64,000 nucleotides of DNA. It comes from Echinometra lucunter (lineage: Eukaryota > Echinodermata > Echinoidea > Camarodonta > Echinometridae). Below the pieces are notes generated by a model. It worked only from the letters and a program-made list of their open reading frames with translations. It had not been told where the DNA came from and did not search any database. The stretch covers positions 27,978,232 to 28,042,231 of the forward strand of contig CM057157.1 in NCBI GenBank assembly GCA_029962745.1. Direction: 5' to 3'. The translations under genes were made by a program, and so were the position numbers. Each line of letters opens with the position of its first letter. Position 1 is the stretch's first letter. Positions 25,000 to 33,020 of this stretch are shown one piece after another.

Positions 25000-27153
25000 A
25001 CTGTTGTTTTTGTTGTTGTTGTCATTATTACCATCATCATCATCATCATTAATGCTGGAAATGCCGGTATATTACATCTATCCCTTTAAAAACTTACTCT
25101 GGCATGTAATTTTAATGGTACATAAAGAATGAAATGCTCAGAACTGAAGGATTATTAAACGCCATTAAAACTAGCAACCTAAACAAAAAAACCAACAAAA
25201 AAAACTGCTTCATCCATGCGACCACGCTTAAGATGCATGGTCAGGTTGACCTTGCGAAAGTGTTCATATCTAGTATATAAACTCGACCCAATTTGTGGTT
25301 GATTTTCTATATTTCAACCGAGAACGTGCTAGAAATTATGTCACGATTTAAGTCAAGTGCAACCACGAAATAACACGGAGCGTAGATGGTGAAATTCGCC
25401 CAAAATCATGTCGAGGTGTATACTTCTGTATATTGCGGAAAAATGATTGTTCATTCAGTTATGCCAGTCATTCACGGTTCACAATCACCATTCAGTGTAT
25501 TTCCAACTTCCTCTCTCGGACTACCTGCCCTTATTAAGTAAGAAAATCAATCGATAATTGTGCTACAGCTCCTGTTCAAAAAATAGAACTTCCTTTTGAA
25601 GTGCGACGAGACATCTGTTTGAAAATATGACAGATTTGTAACACAGAAACGATCACCGCCCACAGCATCTGTTCAAATTTTATTTATGGAATCAGTTATA
25701 TCTTGAATCCTCAAAGAGATGATTTTTCATGATCTTTTCCTATTTTTCTTTTTTTTTTTTTTTGCAAATAAGATAAAGATGGGGCGAAAGTAACATGAAG
25801 CATATATACCTCCTTTCAGGAAAACAGATTATTACTCAAACGACAGTTAAAACAGCGACATTCCCCAAATAGATACTATTTTAGAAACAATGGTTACATA
25901 AGTATGAAAACTATTACAACATTCATCAGAGGCTCATATGTCTTCCTTGTTTGACATAAATTTTTAATCACCTTTAATGGGTATTTGCAGGCTATTTTTT
26001 CCAACTGTACATCTCAAACATAATATAGGCTGCGACTTTAGATGAATCGAACTCCAGTTCGAAAAAATAAAAGGAGGGAGGGCGTTTTCATTCACCGAAA
26101 TAGTAATTGTGAGAATGGGCGGAAATCTCACATCAAACGTAAGAGGTAACGTCGAAAAGTCTCCAGTAATCATCCCCTTCCCTCCCCTTACGTTCTCCTC
26201 CCCCTCCCCCTGCCTTCTCCTTCTGACTGACCTGAACTGTACACATGGCATAGATAGACATAAAAATGTATGACTTAATAGTTTGGAGGGTATGACAGTA
26301 CAGTATTTAATATTTTTTTATGTTTCACTATTTGGATTAAATAACCTTACGTATTCACTTATATAGCATTACATAAAAAGAGAGCTTATTTTGAAAGAAG
26401 GGGTGAATAGAAGTGGACAAAGAATGCTTGACATTAGAGAAAATTTCATTTCATTGAAATTCAACACAAATTGACCACCGAATAATGGTGGTCAATTATG
26501 ACGATAATTACAATTTTTCAGTCGAAAATATTATATGATTAATCTCTTTTTATGAATTTCACAACTATTTTTCATGTTGAGTGTCATTTGAGAAAACAAA
26601 GGTTAACATTATTGCTAAAGATTGATCAATTTGTTCGTTTAGAACCGGCTCACATCATGCGTCAGTTGCTTGCGTTAGGAGAGCGTCACTGGCTCTACAG
26701 CCTTTTGTGCGTCCAAAAAGAGTCATATTAACAATTGACAGAAAGATAAACAAGGCAAACAAAACCCTTGATATCCCTTGAATCACGATTATATTGATTG
26801 CCGTCACAGGCTCGAAAAGCTCAGGTAATAATCAAAATGAGGAGTCATTTTCACTGCGTCAGTACTTGCGCTAATCGAGTGTATAAAGGCAATAACGTCA
26901 AACGACAGTTATGCATAGCATTTTTTCGAACTGCTCATTTTGCAATCACTTTCTAAACGATATCATTCTTTTGTAACGCGCAAAATACCGTACCAGTCGC
27001 CGTCGCTGTACTAGCGTCAACAAGTATGGCAAATGACGCCTCGTGCGAGTCAAGCCTCAATAGTCTAGCTGTGGCTACCTGCTTGGACTTACCTGCCATG
27101 GCCGGGTCGAGGAACAATGCGGCCAGGAGCCACAGAGCACCGATCCACACCAT
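2334..27153 (-). CDS. Secreted two-domain SUEL lectin-like protein with Pro-rich tail (multi-exon gene, 3' end outside window)
   Basis: Reconstructed from 15 exons that splice in consistent phase: 27153-27093, 24202-24046, 23444-23263, 16330-16143, 15740-15617, 14027-14013, 13435-13382, 13077-13048, 12694-12662, 10734-10669, 9622-9539, 8589-8533, 7459-7376, 4473-4408 and 2390-2334. They give about 419 codons with no stop, so the gene should continue left of the window. Order: signal peptide, two SUEL/rhamnose-binding lectin domains, then a Pro/Gly/Thr-rich tail. SUEL proteins are secreted or membrane-attached animal lectins that bind galactose or rhamnose. Here domain 1 lacks the YGR motif and domain 2 lacks DPC, so sugar binding is uncertain. 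From the microexon at 14027 onward, every exon begins and ends in phase 1, so units can be gained or lost without breaking the frame. Exon calls rest on splice sites and phase, not on cDNA. Confidence 0.75.
3716..3840. mobile_element. 125-bp MITE, GGCCCCGTAACACAAAGC ends
   Basis: GGGCCCCGTAACACAAAGC at the left and GCTTTGTGTTACGGGGACC at the right form terminal inverted repeats around about 85 bp, itself partly palindromic (CGATTG/CAATCG). Confidence 0.65.
4040..4367. mobile_element. TTAA-family repeat, diverged copy
   Basis: Homologous to 59460-59784: shared AAATAGTGATTATAT, GCATTGCCAATTTAAAGAG and GATATGTACTG blocks. The right end is CTATGGG followed by TTAA (4368-4371). The left end is unclear. 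Confidence 0.55.
4408..4473 (-). CDS. Exon 14: repeat unit a (copy 3, diverged)
   Basis: 66 nt, phase 1-1; acceptor GCTTTCCAAG, donor CAG|GTATGTA. It encodes GDTETAPPPPERAPAP then TPAPAPG. Same layout as copy 1 (GD-x-ETxPPPPxR) but diverged in sequence, so this duplication is older. Confidence 0.7.
4588..6271. mobile_element. Tc1/mariner DNA transposon, inactive
   Basis: Flanked by TA (4586-4587 and 6272-6273). Terminal inverted repeats start CACTGTTGGTCATAAAGGTG on the left and end with CCACCTTAACTG, then CGACCAACAGTG, on the right. The about 1.68 kb length is typical. It encloses a degenerate transposase on the plus strand and lies in the intron between lectin exons 13 and 14. It cannot move on its own. 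Confidence 0.85.
4915..5946 (+). pseudogene. Tc1-like transposase pseudogene
   Basis: Reading-frame pieces match a Tc1 transposase in order: an HTH region followed by the GRSRLTTRRDDR stretch (about 4960-5240), VVFTEKSWFILDRQDGK (about 5355), GGSGSVMIWAVIHYGG (about 5470), QDDNDRPHET (about 5630) and SSDMNPIVRAWAALGRAI (about 5725). Frameshifts and stops separate the pieces. The first catalytic Asp (normally FSDES) is Glu-Lys here, and the third acid in the NPIEHxW motif is lost. It is dead by several independent lesions. Confidence 0.85.
6817..6890 (-). repeat. tRNA-derived SINE head
   Basis: On the minus strand GTGGTTTAGTGGTGAAGGCG resembles an A box and CTGGGTTCGATATC a B box. Spacing is tRNA-like but no full cloverleaf forms, so it reads as a SINE promoter and not a tRNA gene. 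Confidence 0.55.
7376..7459 (-). CDS. Exon 13: repeat unit b (copy 2)
   Basis: 84 nt, phase 1-1, encoding the same residues as 9539-9622 and differing there by a silent change (GAC for GAT). Flanking intron sequence is also duplicated. Confidence 0.75.
8338..8460. repeat. (ATT)n / (TTG)n microsatellite
   Basis: A long ATT run followed by TTG triplets; the duplicate lies at 10495-10600. Poly-Leu, poly-Ile and poly-Asn reading frames here are artefacts of the triplet repeat. Confidence 0.95.
8533..8589 (-). CDS. Exon 12: repeat unit a (copy 2), likely shifted acceptor
   Basis: Near-identical to 10669-10734 but with one extra T. With the original acceptor (exon start 8599) the exon is 67 nt and out of frame. 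The extra base makes a new TTTCAG acceptor 10 nt downstream, giving a 57-nt in-frame exon that starts ETQPPPPQRER. Alternatively this copy is skipped or broken. Confidence 0.6.
8894..9431. mobile_element. G-rich hAT-like MITE, copy 1
   Basis: Ends CACCGGCCGTAAATCC and GGGATTTACGCCAATG. Flanked by CCACTTAC and GCACTTAC (8-bp target duplication with one mismatch). Poly-G/poly-C runs sit just inside both ends, and GCGAGCGAGC motifs lie internally. Confidence 0.8.
9539..9622 (-). CDS. Exon 11: Pro/Gly-rich repeat unit b (copy 1)
   Basis: 84 nt, phase 1-1; acceptor CGATTTCAG, donor CAG|GTAAGAA. It encodes VPKGVIVGPGNPSGGTF, then VLGAPPPAPDTG. It shares the core GVIVGPGNPSGG/TIVGPGNPSGG with the exons at 7376 and 2334. 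Confidence 0.75.
10669..10734 (-). CDS. Exon 10: Pro/Gln-rich repeat unit a (copy 1)
   Basis: 66 nt, phase 1-1; acceptor GCTTTCACAG, donor C|GTGAGTT. It encodes GDSETQPPPPQRERPQ then TTTPAPR. This is the first exon of a two-exon module (a + b) that occurs three times in the gene. Confidence 0.75.
10835..11131. mobile_element. MITE with GGGTGTTTCATAAAGACTAA ends
   Basis: Left end GGGGGTGTTTCATAAAGACT and right end AGTCTTTGTGAAACACCCCC are inverted repeats around about 250 bp of noncoding sequence. A truncated copy ends at 8888. Related ends bound 22583-22904. Confidence 0.65.
11250..11640. mobile_element. Inverted-repeat element (AATATTGGGTAAAAT ends)
   Basis: Left end CACTGTAAAAAAAATATTGG and right end ATTTTACCCAATATTTTTAG pair. 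Inside, the block GGTAATTACATGTCCAACC recurs in diverged form about every 130 bp. Confidence 0.6.
11974..12486. repeat. TTCGGAATAACGAACCT short-repeat array in both orientations
   Basis: A 16-18 bp motif is repeated about 20 times. From 11974 to about 12085 it is in one orientation (AGGTTCGTTATTCCGAA) and afterwards mainly in the other, so the array can fold on itself. A 154-bp higher-order tandem copy is visible (12101 versus 12255). Confidence 0.8.
12662..12694 (-). CDS. Exon 9: 33-nt linker exon
   Basis: Phase 1-1; acceptor TATCTTACAG, donor G|GTAAGAT. It encodes APGGTERPPDRG. Its start matches the start of the last visible exon (APGGTIVGPG), which suggests the small exons share an origin. 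Confidence 0.65.
13048..13077 (-). CDS. Exon 8: 30-nt linker exon
   Basis: Phase 1-1; acceptor TTATCCGTAG, donor G|GTATGTA. It encodes EPTPDPDLFDG, echoing the EPTPP of exon 7. An (AGT)n tract of about 130 bp sits directly upstream in the intron. Confidence 0.6.
13117..13250. repeat. (AGT)n microsatellite
   Basis: Long AGT run with a few GGT and TGT changes. It lies in the intron upstream of lectin exon 8. Confidence 0.95.
13382..13435 (-). CDS. Exon 7: acidic Pro-rich linker
   Basis: 54 nt, phase 1-1, acceptor TTTTCGAAG, donor CCAG|GTAAGTT. It encodes DPVEGENYVEPTPPANVPG. No fold is expected; it acts as a spacer after the lectin domains. A (TTG/TAG)-type microsatellite region lies just downstream in the intron. 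Confidence 0.65.
14013..14027 (-). CDS. Exon 6: possible 15-nt microexon
   Basis: TGTATGCAG precedes 15 bases that end before GTGAGTA. Read in phase they give (I)VPQI(G), phase 1-1, which fits the proline-containing linker. The site is short enough to be chance; the exact phase match and strong donor are the support. Confidence 0.45.
14200..14345 (-). repeat. tRNA-derived SINE
   Basis: On the minus strand TGGTGTAGTGGTTCACTCAA (A box) and GGGGTTCGAATTCC (B box) are followed by a tail with CAAGACATTAATCC and CACCTGC-type sequence, shared loosely with the repeats at 39.9 and 59.2 kb. Confidence 0.65.
15617..15740 (-). CDS. Exon 5: SUEL domain 2, second half
   Basis: Acceptor CGCTTTTAG, donor A|GTAAGCC, phase 0 in and phase 1 out. 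It reads VCIACRGKPECVVDP, then DNCINTRKYTSFQYEC. The fold pattern is clear but the DPC motif has become DPHRFKDNC, and there is one extra cysteine (nine in domain 2). This suggests altered ligand binding or an extra disulfide partner. Confidence 0.8.
16143..16330 (-). CDS. Exon 4: SUEL domain 2, first half
   Basis: Acceptor CCTATACAG, donor CAG|GTCTGT, phase 1 in and phase 0 out. Residues SYACYPDKLKAECPEG, then NFGRMGTDVCNTS and DVDCRYE, give Cys 1-4. FGR stands in for YGR. The NTS sequon is a possible N-glycosylation site. Confidence 0.8.
16750..16925 (-). repeat. tRNA-derived SINE
   Basis: On the minus strand GGCGCTGTGGCTCAGTGGAT, then AAAGCATTGGTCTCGTAACC and CCCGGGTTCGAAACC, keep A and B boxes and much of a tRNA-like head. 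The tail resembles the 14.2-kb copy (GGTAAGGTATTAATCC). Confidence 0.7.
17839..18195. mobile_element. TGCACC-rich inverted-repeat element, copy A
   Basis: Dense GTGCAAATTTGCACC and CACCTTTAAGGGTGC palindromes, about 350 bp. Related to 38285-38647 and 52197-52556. Reading frames through it are by-products of the repeat. Confidence 0.7.
18651..19081. mobile_element. MITE with AAGCCCACCGCACA ends
   Basis: Left AAGCCCACCGCACATTATAC and right GTAGTGTGCGGTGGGCTT are terminal inverted repeats around about 400 bp of noncoding sequence that also carries internal CGACTGCGACTCG/CGATCG motifs. Confidence 0.65.
19383..20861 (+). repeat. LTR, left arm
   Basis: Starts TGTCAAAGG and ends ATGTGACA (TG...CA rule). 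It contains TATATAAAAGG at about 20166, a likely U3 promoter, and TATTAAAC near 20735 as a possible polyadenylation region. Confidence 0.75.
20864..20902 (+). other. Extended tRNA-Pro complement (primer-binding site plus T arm and anticodon 3' stem)
   Basis: Begins TGGGGGCTTGTCCGGGA, the tRNA-Pro primer-binding-site pattern, and continues GTCGAACCCGGGG then CCTCTCGCA. The reverse complement reads as the tRNA-Pro 3' half: anticodon 3' stem, variable loop, T arm with GGGTTCGACTCCC, acceptor strand and CCA. An ordinary LTR element keeps only about 18 nt. Confidence 0.75.
20906..22376 (-). repeat. LTR, inverted right arm lacking its last 9 bases
   Basis: Reverse complement of the left arm with very few differences (for example one extra A near 22010). 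On the minus strand it stops at ACATATCCA, where the left arm goes on GATGTGACA, so the loop is asymmetric. Confidence 0.75.
22583..22904. mobile_element. MITE with GCTGTTCGTAAAGTTTCG ends
   Basis: Left GGCTGTTCGTAAAGTTTCG pairs with right CGTAACTTTACGAACAGC, followed by TTTATGAAACACCCC. Noncoding inside. Confidence 0.6.
23263..23444 (-). CDS. Exon 3: SUEL domain 1, second half
   Basis: Acceptor CATTTTTACAG, donor G|GTAAGTC. It supplies Cys 4-8 of the domain: KYCKAD, FHCQGQHKC, VDPCMDTRKYL, KYQC. The DPC motif and the following KYL, hallmarks of the family, are intact. With exon 2 the domain has the expected eight cysteines (four disulfides). A short charged stretch (MEHEQKCEFR) follows. Confidence 0.85.
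23874..24024. repeat. Two (TA)n tracts around a 66-bp GC-rich insert
   Basis: TA runs at 23874-23904 and 23973-24024 enclose a unique block with GAAGATCGCCAAGCGTGAAA. A similar layout occurs at 36708-36859. Confidence 0.85.
24046..24202 (-). CDS. Exon 2: SUEL domain 1, first half
   Basis: Acceptor TTCTGTGACAG, donor GT|GTAAGT, phase 1 in and phase 2 out. It encodes the start of a SUEL domain with Cys 1-3 (YVCQD, IDCG, ALCPD). The family motif YGR is replaced by WGM in AVWGMMNKALC, so the usual sugar contact at this position is missing. Confidence 0.8.
24322..24362. repeat. TGCACC-family end fragment
   Basis: CACTCTGGGAAAAAAAAGGG, then GGTGCAAGTTTGCACCC, matches one end of the TGCACC-rich element; the rest is absent. 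Confidence 0.6.
24957..25053. repeat. (TTG)n with (ATC)n microsatellite
   Basis: TTG triplets followed by CAT/ATC triplets; the predicted poly-Leu and poly-Val frames are artefacts. Confidence 0.95.
27093..27153 (-). CDS. Exon 1: signal peptide
   Basis: Starts at ATG 27153 and reads MVWIGALWLLAALFLDPAMA, then a split Gly/Glu codon. This is a classic signal peptide: short N-region, hydrophobic core, small residues at the cleavage site. The donor is G|GTAAGT, phase 1. It joins directly in phase to the lectin exon at 24202, with no intervening exon needed. Confidence 0.8.
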
Positions 27154-27359
27154 AGTGCGTAGTTCTCGATAGAACGTTATCTGGAATTATCAGAAATTAT
27201 CGAAAGAACGGAAATATTTCGTTTTGTATATAAAATAGGCTTAGAAATATAACAAAATTACTAACATGCAATGGTAAATCTAATTCATGGTCTTTACTCT
27301 AAAATAATTGACTATCGGTGTGGTTATTTTCTTTCTACACTTATGTACCAATATGTTAA

Positions 27360-27615
27360 CGGTCTTGCCCGGGCCACCACCCGTTTATGTAATGAGACAG
27401 AAATGTAGTTTGATAGACGTGGACTCAGTATAAATGCTAATTCTCTTAATGTTGTGCCTCCCAAACCAAATACCAAACCTTATTGTCAGTCGTTCAAATA
27501 TGCCGGTGCTTAAGTATCTGAGTATGGAATCTATTACCTAATAACATACAAAATGCTCAGTCTCTTGATATTTTCAAATTATTGTATAAGAAATCAAAAT
27601 CAAACCTGCCCCACT
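27360..27615 (+). pseudogene. LINE reverse-transcriptase C-terminal relic
   Basis: Frames joined over stops and a frameshift give NVVPPKPNTKPYCQSFKYAG, then WNLLPNNIQNAQSLDIFK and LLYKK. This FKYxGxxxWNxLP...FK..L pattern is typical of the C-terminus of CR1/L2/Jockey-type LINE proteins. 5'-truncated and dead. Confidence 0.65.
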
Positions 27616-27829
27616 GTAATCACCCCCAATCTCTGAGCTAAAACTTTATATCTACATGCATTTATGGCTATATTAATGCTCTCTAATGTCGACTAAACAC
27701 TGTTGTATGTAACTTTTATTTGTATTTAGAATCATTTTTGTTTCGGGTCTTACAATTGCTATGTTGTTATATTTCGTCTTACTTTGATTAATCTTTTTCC
27801 TCTTTTTTTCAGCTTTGTCACTGCATTAA

Positions 27830-28229
27830 CCCATTCGTGACAGAGGTCCACATTTTGTGGTTTGACCTAATAACCCTTGATGCAGAGCCCTAAAAATTAT
27901 ACCAAATACATGAGCAGAAAGAGCAAAAAATTCTACACAAACTGTGCCCATTTTGTTGCGCCAATATTCGTTGTTAAATTTTTCAAAAGGAAAATAAGCA
28001 TTAAAATCCTTAAATTGGCGATGTGATAGAAAGTTTAAAATCACCGTTTCCCCCTGCAAATTGGCAGCTTTTTGACTTCTCATCATGATATCTGTCAATT
28101 TATATTCATTTCAGATACATGACGTTTTATAAGAAAAATGTAGCACTAAAATAAAAAATGTTGGTGTTGCCAATTTGAAGAATAAAAGCTGATCAAATTA
28201 GGCTTTAAATAATTCCTGTCACGAATGGG
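27830..28229. mobile_element. TTAA-flanked MITE, CCCATTCGTGAC ends
   Basis: Ends CCCATTCGTGACAGAGG and CCTGTCACGAATGGG. TTAA lies at the left (27826-27829) and TTAT at the right. The CCC...GGG ends plus TTAA target suggest a piggyBac-type mobiliser. Inverted relative to 62899-63336. Confidence 0.75.
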
Positions 28230-28344
28230 TTATTGTTGTAACTACTTTTCAGCCACTTATGTTCATATTGTTATGTTTTTCAAATACCAGGAGCAAGATG
28301 CAAAACAGTTATATTACCGATCTTGTATATCCTGCATAAATATT

Positions 28345-28379
28345 TATTGAATAAATAAATGAATAAATAAATGAATGAA

Positions 28380-28410
<31 letters not shown>

Positions 28411-28505
28411 ATGAATAGATGAATAAATAAATGAATAAATAAATAAATAAATAAACAAATGAATAAATAAATAAATAAATAAATGAATAAATGAAAAAAA
28501 TAAAT
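28345..28505. repeat. (AAAT)n tract with GAAT variants
   Basis: Tetranucleotide array; similar tracts lie at 29185-29270 and 36595-36690. The Leu/Ile/Tyr-rich frames across it are not genes. Confidence 0.95.
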
Positions 28506-29219
28506 AGATATATAGGGTCAGAGCCGGACAGGCCATGGATAGCATGGTGAGTTTCCCAACGGACCACCCAATATTTTGGCTCGAGGGATGGTTGATTTGC
28601 CATCGATTTGAGTAAAAAGATCAGAATGATGATGCAATATCTTTATTTTCCAAGAAAAGGTCTGGTACAAGTAGGCCCAGCTTATCCAGCCTTCCAATTT
28701 TCAGGAAATATGTTTGGTATATTATTCGTATGCTAAAGTATTACATTTATGTTAGTAAATTCCAAGGAAAATCTCCTTGGCTCCTTTGAAATCTAGCAAG
28801 GATTTAGAATACTTTAAAACTAAGAAGAAAAAAATCTTTACATTTCAAACAGTGGAGAATTGATTTTAATGATTAGTATATTTGCTTTTCTTTACATTTT
28901 AATGCTGTTTTTGAGTAATAATTTACATAGTTTTGTCGCGATTCTGTTTTTTCTTGAATTCGACTAATAAAATTTTAAAGAAAAAATGTTGTTCCAAATA
29001 ACACGTAAAGTGAATTGAATACAAACATTCGAGAAAAAATGAAAAGGATGTCCATTTGATAACACAAATTTCATATTACCTAAGTTTTGAATCAAATATA
29101 ATTTTTCCATTTTCGTCCAAAAGGGCGTTTTACTATACACTTTTGGTTCAATTATAATGTATCTCCCGGCTGCACTTGAACCCAAAACGAATAAATAAAT
29201 AGATGAATAAACAAATAGA

Positions 29220-29270
<51 letters not shown>

Positions 29271-29579
29271 AGAGAAAGGGGGAAAAGAAAAAGCAAATTT
29301 TAATTCCAAGCAATCTGTACGCCTAGTGGTAGGGGAGGGTGTTGGAGAAAGAAATTTTAAAGATCTAAGGCAAAAGCAATAATTCTAAAGCTCCGTCGCT
29401 TTTCTAAATCATAAAAGTTGCTGCAAGATTTCGTAATTTCGCACCTAATGAAGGATACATTTCTACATTATCTGATTATCAACATCAAATTTTTTTGTCA
29501 GCCTCACTGATTGGGCGTGGTTAGTTCTGTCGGATTCAGAAAAATACGTTTTAAGTGAATATATTCGAAAGACACTTAC

Positions 29580-29790
29580 CTGAATTGAACTATAACTGTA
29601 ATTCCTTAGTAGCTCTCTCAAACATTCATAAACTATAAATGAATAACTGTTCAGGTTTTGGGCCTGAGCTTAGTCCGGTTGCAACACACTTTCATGTAAT
29701 TTCTCTTGCAGACCACTTTCGTTAGATGACAAGAGGACTACAAGAACTTTTCCACACGACTTTTACCACTTAGTTTGCGTGGCATAAATC
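29580..29790 (-). other. Candidate 5' UTR exon of the minus-strand lectin gene
   Basis: A strong donor (CAG|GTAAGTG on the minus strand, GT at 29579-29578) follows a stretch without long open frames, 2.4 kb upstream of the signal-peptide exon. That exon has a plausible acceptor at about 27181 (ATTCCAG), 27 bases before its ATG. Noncoding first exons are common in this kind of gene. The upstream limit is a guess. Confidence 0.35.
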
Positions 29791-30272
29791 CGAGTTCCTG
29801 TTTGTGCAATTTGCTGCGTTTCGCAATTGTTTCAAACGATTAAAATCGATTATTTAAGGTCATAATATATTGATCTAGATTTCGTATTTCAGCAGATCGA
29901 GCATTCCTCCTGTGCAGAGTATACTACTTGAGAATATGCTCTATTGTATTTGTTTGAAACATATGGTCATTTCCATAACAATTTCCATTGGACACTGCAT
30001 TAAAGTGGAGGGATACCCTTATGAATAGAAAAAAGCTACAAATTAGTATGTTGTTTGATGTGAATCAATTTCAAACATTAAATGAATATATTTGTTACCA
30101 AATTAAGTTAGTTATTATCTCCCTCTCATAATATAATAACCAAACAACTGAAAACATCTTTTTGATACTGACCAACAATTTTTATGTACAATTATGCTCA
30201 TATCAATACTGTACATTCATTCATTCATTAAAAACAGAACTATTCTTTTTAAACCCTAGAATTTATATACGA

Positions 30273-30673
30273 CACTGGCGTAAATCCCGGGGGATGGGGG
30301 GGGATATATCCCCCCCCCCCCCCACTTTTTGGAGAGGGGGGGATGGAGTGTACAAATATCCCCCCACTTTTTAAGAAAGAAAATATATTTTAATTAATCC
30401 GTTAGTAAAATCTTTGAATATCTGTCATAAACAACCATCATATTTTAGAATTTCTATTTGAAAATGCGATTGAAAACCAAAAAAGTGGTTATTTTGGGCT
30501 CGCGCGCTTCGCTCGCTCGCAAAATAAATATTAAAATGTGTGTAGGTGGTCTGTGGGGGTCAGTGAGGGTGTGTGCTTATACTTAAGTGTGAGATCGACA
30601 GAAAAAAAAATCGTCAAAAAAGTCAATCATCCCCCCCCCCCCCCCCACTCCTCAGAGTGGATTTACGCGGGTG
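30273..30673. mobile_element. G-rich hAT-like MITE, copy 2
   Basis: Ends CACTGGCGTAAATCCCGG and GTGGATTTACGCGGGTG. Perfect 8-bp target duplication ATATACGA on each side. About 400 bp, inverted relative to copies 1 and 3. Confidence 0.85.
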
Positions 30674-32248
30674 ATATACGAAACATTCTATTGCAGTTCT
30701 GTATAATACATTTCAGCCATGCACAGTGGTAGTAAAAGGTGAGGGGGCACAAAAAGGTTACAGATAAATTTCTAATTCAATGTTATGTCATGGATTATTG
30801 ATTGTGAGCCTAAAAACAACAGATAAACTTCAATTCTCTTGATGTTAGGTGATTGATTGTGGAATAATAAGAAATTTCCATTGGAGAACACAGCGTTTAA
30901 ACCTAAGAAAATATTTTGTCAGGCCGGACACAAAAAGTTCCGCAATAAATTTGTTCTCTTATTTTGCTTTCTTGTGCCATATGAAGGTAATTCATTCTTT
31001 GCAATACATTCATGGCTTTGCCCAACGATTTTCATTTAACATTTTCATGATTTTACAGACATCTCCGTCAACCAATCATGTTCAACCGTTTTAGAGAAAC
31101 GTCCAATCTCATTGTTTTTAAAAAAAAAAAAATTAAAAGAATAAATAAAAAAGTGAGAGAGAGCGAGAGAGAGAGGAGAGAGAGAGAGAGACCATGCAGG
31201 GGAGTTATTCGTTCAAAATGAAGGTTTGTCATCGTTGAAAGAATGCATGCGCCTTAATTGCTTCAAATAATTTTGTTGTTCTTGTTATTTGTTGTTTGTC
31301 TGTTTTGTTTTCATAGCGACCCAATATTTATTCTCTCCGTACCTCTGATGTTGCTTTCATGCTAGTACAAAAATAATGTTCCTGATAGAAGAAGTACACT
31401 TACTATTTAACCAGGTATTGAATAGACGAAAAAAAATCGGTCTATGGTTCTAAACTATATTTGAAAATAAATCGCTTTCAAAGTTATGAGAATAAAAGTA
31501 AAATTGCAACAAAAAGAATCGCTATTTATAAGACATTTCAATTTATGCGTGCAGTCGGGCTAACGCTTTTAATGATTGTCAAACATACAGGAAAACAAAA
31601 ATGAACAGTTGTTTTGTGCAAAGCCATGCTTTTCCGGTATCTTACTCTATTGTCAGGATTACATGTACTTTGTGATTAAGCAAACAGATGAAAATAGTGA
31701 AAAGTTGTTGAGCATGTCATTAAGAATAAGCGTATTTGGATAAAAACCATGACATTGAAAATTGATAACCGCAGTATCTAAAAAGTTATCACATGTTTAT
31801 ATTATTTGGAGGATACAGTACACACTCCAGTAGGCATGGTGGGAGAACAAAGAAAGGGCGTTACACGCAAAGTTGTCTGTGACCTTGTCAACTATAGAAC
31901 TAGTAGTGCGCTAAAACTATAGACTTATTTTTTCCATTTTGTTACCTAGCAACATTTGACGTCAGATTTAATCAATAATCGACTGCATTGCAAAACACGT
32001 CTAATAGGAATGGCTGATATGGGCGACAATCGGGGATGGGGAACAGGGGGACACGTCTCCTGAAGTTTTAAAGGTGGACCGTGGAGGACAACGGGTACCC
32101 CCCCCCCCAAAAAAAAAAAAAAATGAAGTTGATGACCTTTTTTCTTTCTTTCATTTTTTGCCTGTCAACATGGTCAACAAATTTCTGGTTTATATCCTTC
32201 CCCCCCCCCCCCCCCTTTGAAAGTAAATATAAAACGGATTGACGCCCT

Positions 32249-32384
32249 GGGGTCAGTTTCTCGAAACAGCCATAAGTCTAACTTCTTGGATATCCCACTG
32301 AAACGTGTGCTGTAGAATTAACACGCGTTTCAGTGCGATATCCATAAACTTAGGCTTATGACGGTTTCGAGAAATTGGCCCCTG
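32249..32384. mobile_element. 135-bp palindromic MITE, TTTCTCGAAAC ends
   Basis: GGGGTCAGTTTCTCGAAACA pairs with GGTTTCGAGAAATTGGCCCC. Internal GGATATCCCACTGAAACG pairs with CGTTTCAGTGCGATATCC, so the whole unit is an interrupted hairpin. Confidence 0.7.
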
Positions 32385-32674
32385 ATGGCTGAAGAATCTT
32401 GGAGTTTTTCTCTGTAGGGCGAGAGGTGGGTTAACTCTTGTTCTGACGACACATGCTAAGGCGATGATTATCACTCTAATGTCAGTACAGTAAACCGAAT
32501 CTCGAAAATGAACACCCAGCGCTATGCCAAAGAGTTTTAAGAGCTAACCCCATGCAAGCAACCCAGTCGAAATCCTAACCCTAACCTTAACCCTAAATCT
32601 TTGAGACTCAGTGAGAAGAGGACTTCTTTGATACAACATAAAACAGATAACCCTAGATTTATGGAAGAAGTCCG

Positions 32675-32807
32675 GTGCTATAATGATAATAATAACAATG
32701 ATAATAATAATGATAATGCTGATGATAACTATAATAATAGTAATAATTTTAAAATAATGTTTATAAATAAATAAATTAATCAATCAATGATAATAATTAT
32801 TTTTTTA

Positions 32808-32857
<50 letters not shown>

Positions 32858-33020
32858 TAATAATAATAATAATAATAATGATAATAACAACAAAATTTAT
32901 GACAATAATAATATTGATAATAATAACAAGGATAATATTGATAACAATAATGCTTACAATAAAAGTAATCATAATGATGATTATAATAATGATAATGATA
33001 ATAATGATATTAAAAAAGAA
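32675..33020. repeat. AAT/GAT-rich microsatellite region
   Basis: Imperfect ATA/ATG triplet arrays in which reading frames become poly-Asn or poly-Ile. Confidence 0.95.

Noticed and set aside
28280..29296. Tyr/Leu/Ile/Phe-rich membrane-like frames
   Set aside because: They arise from (AAAT)n repeats read in frame.
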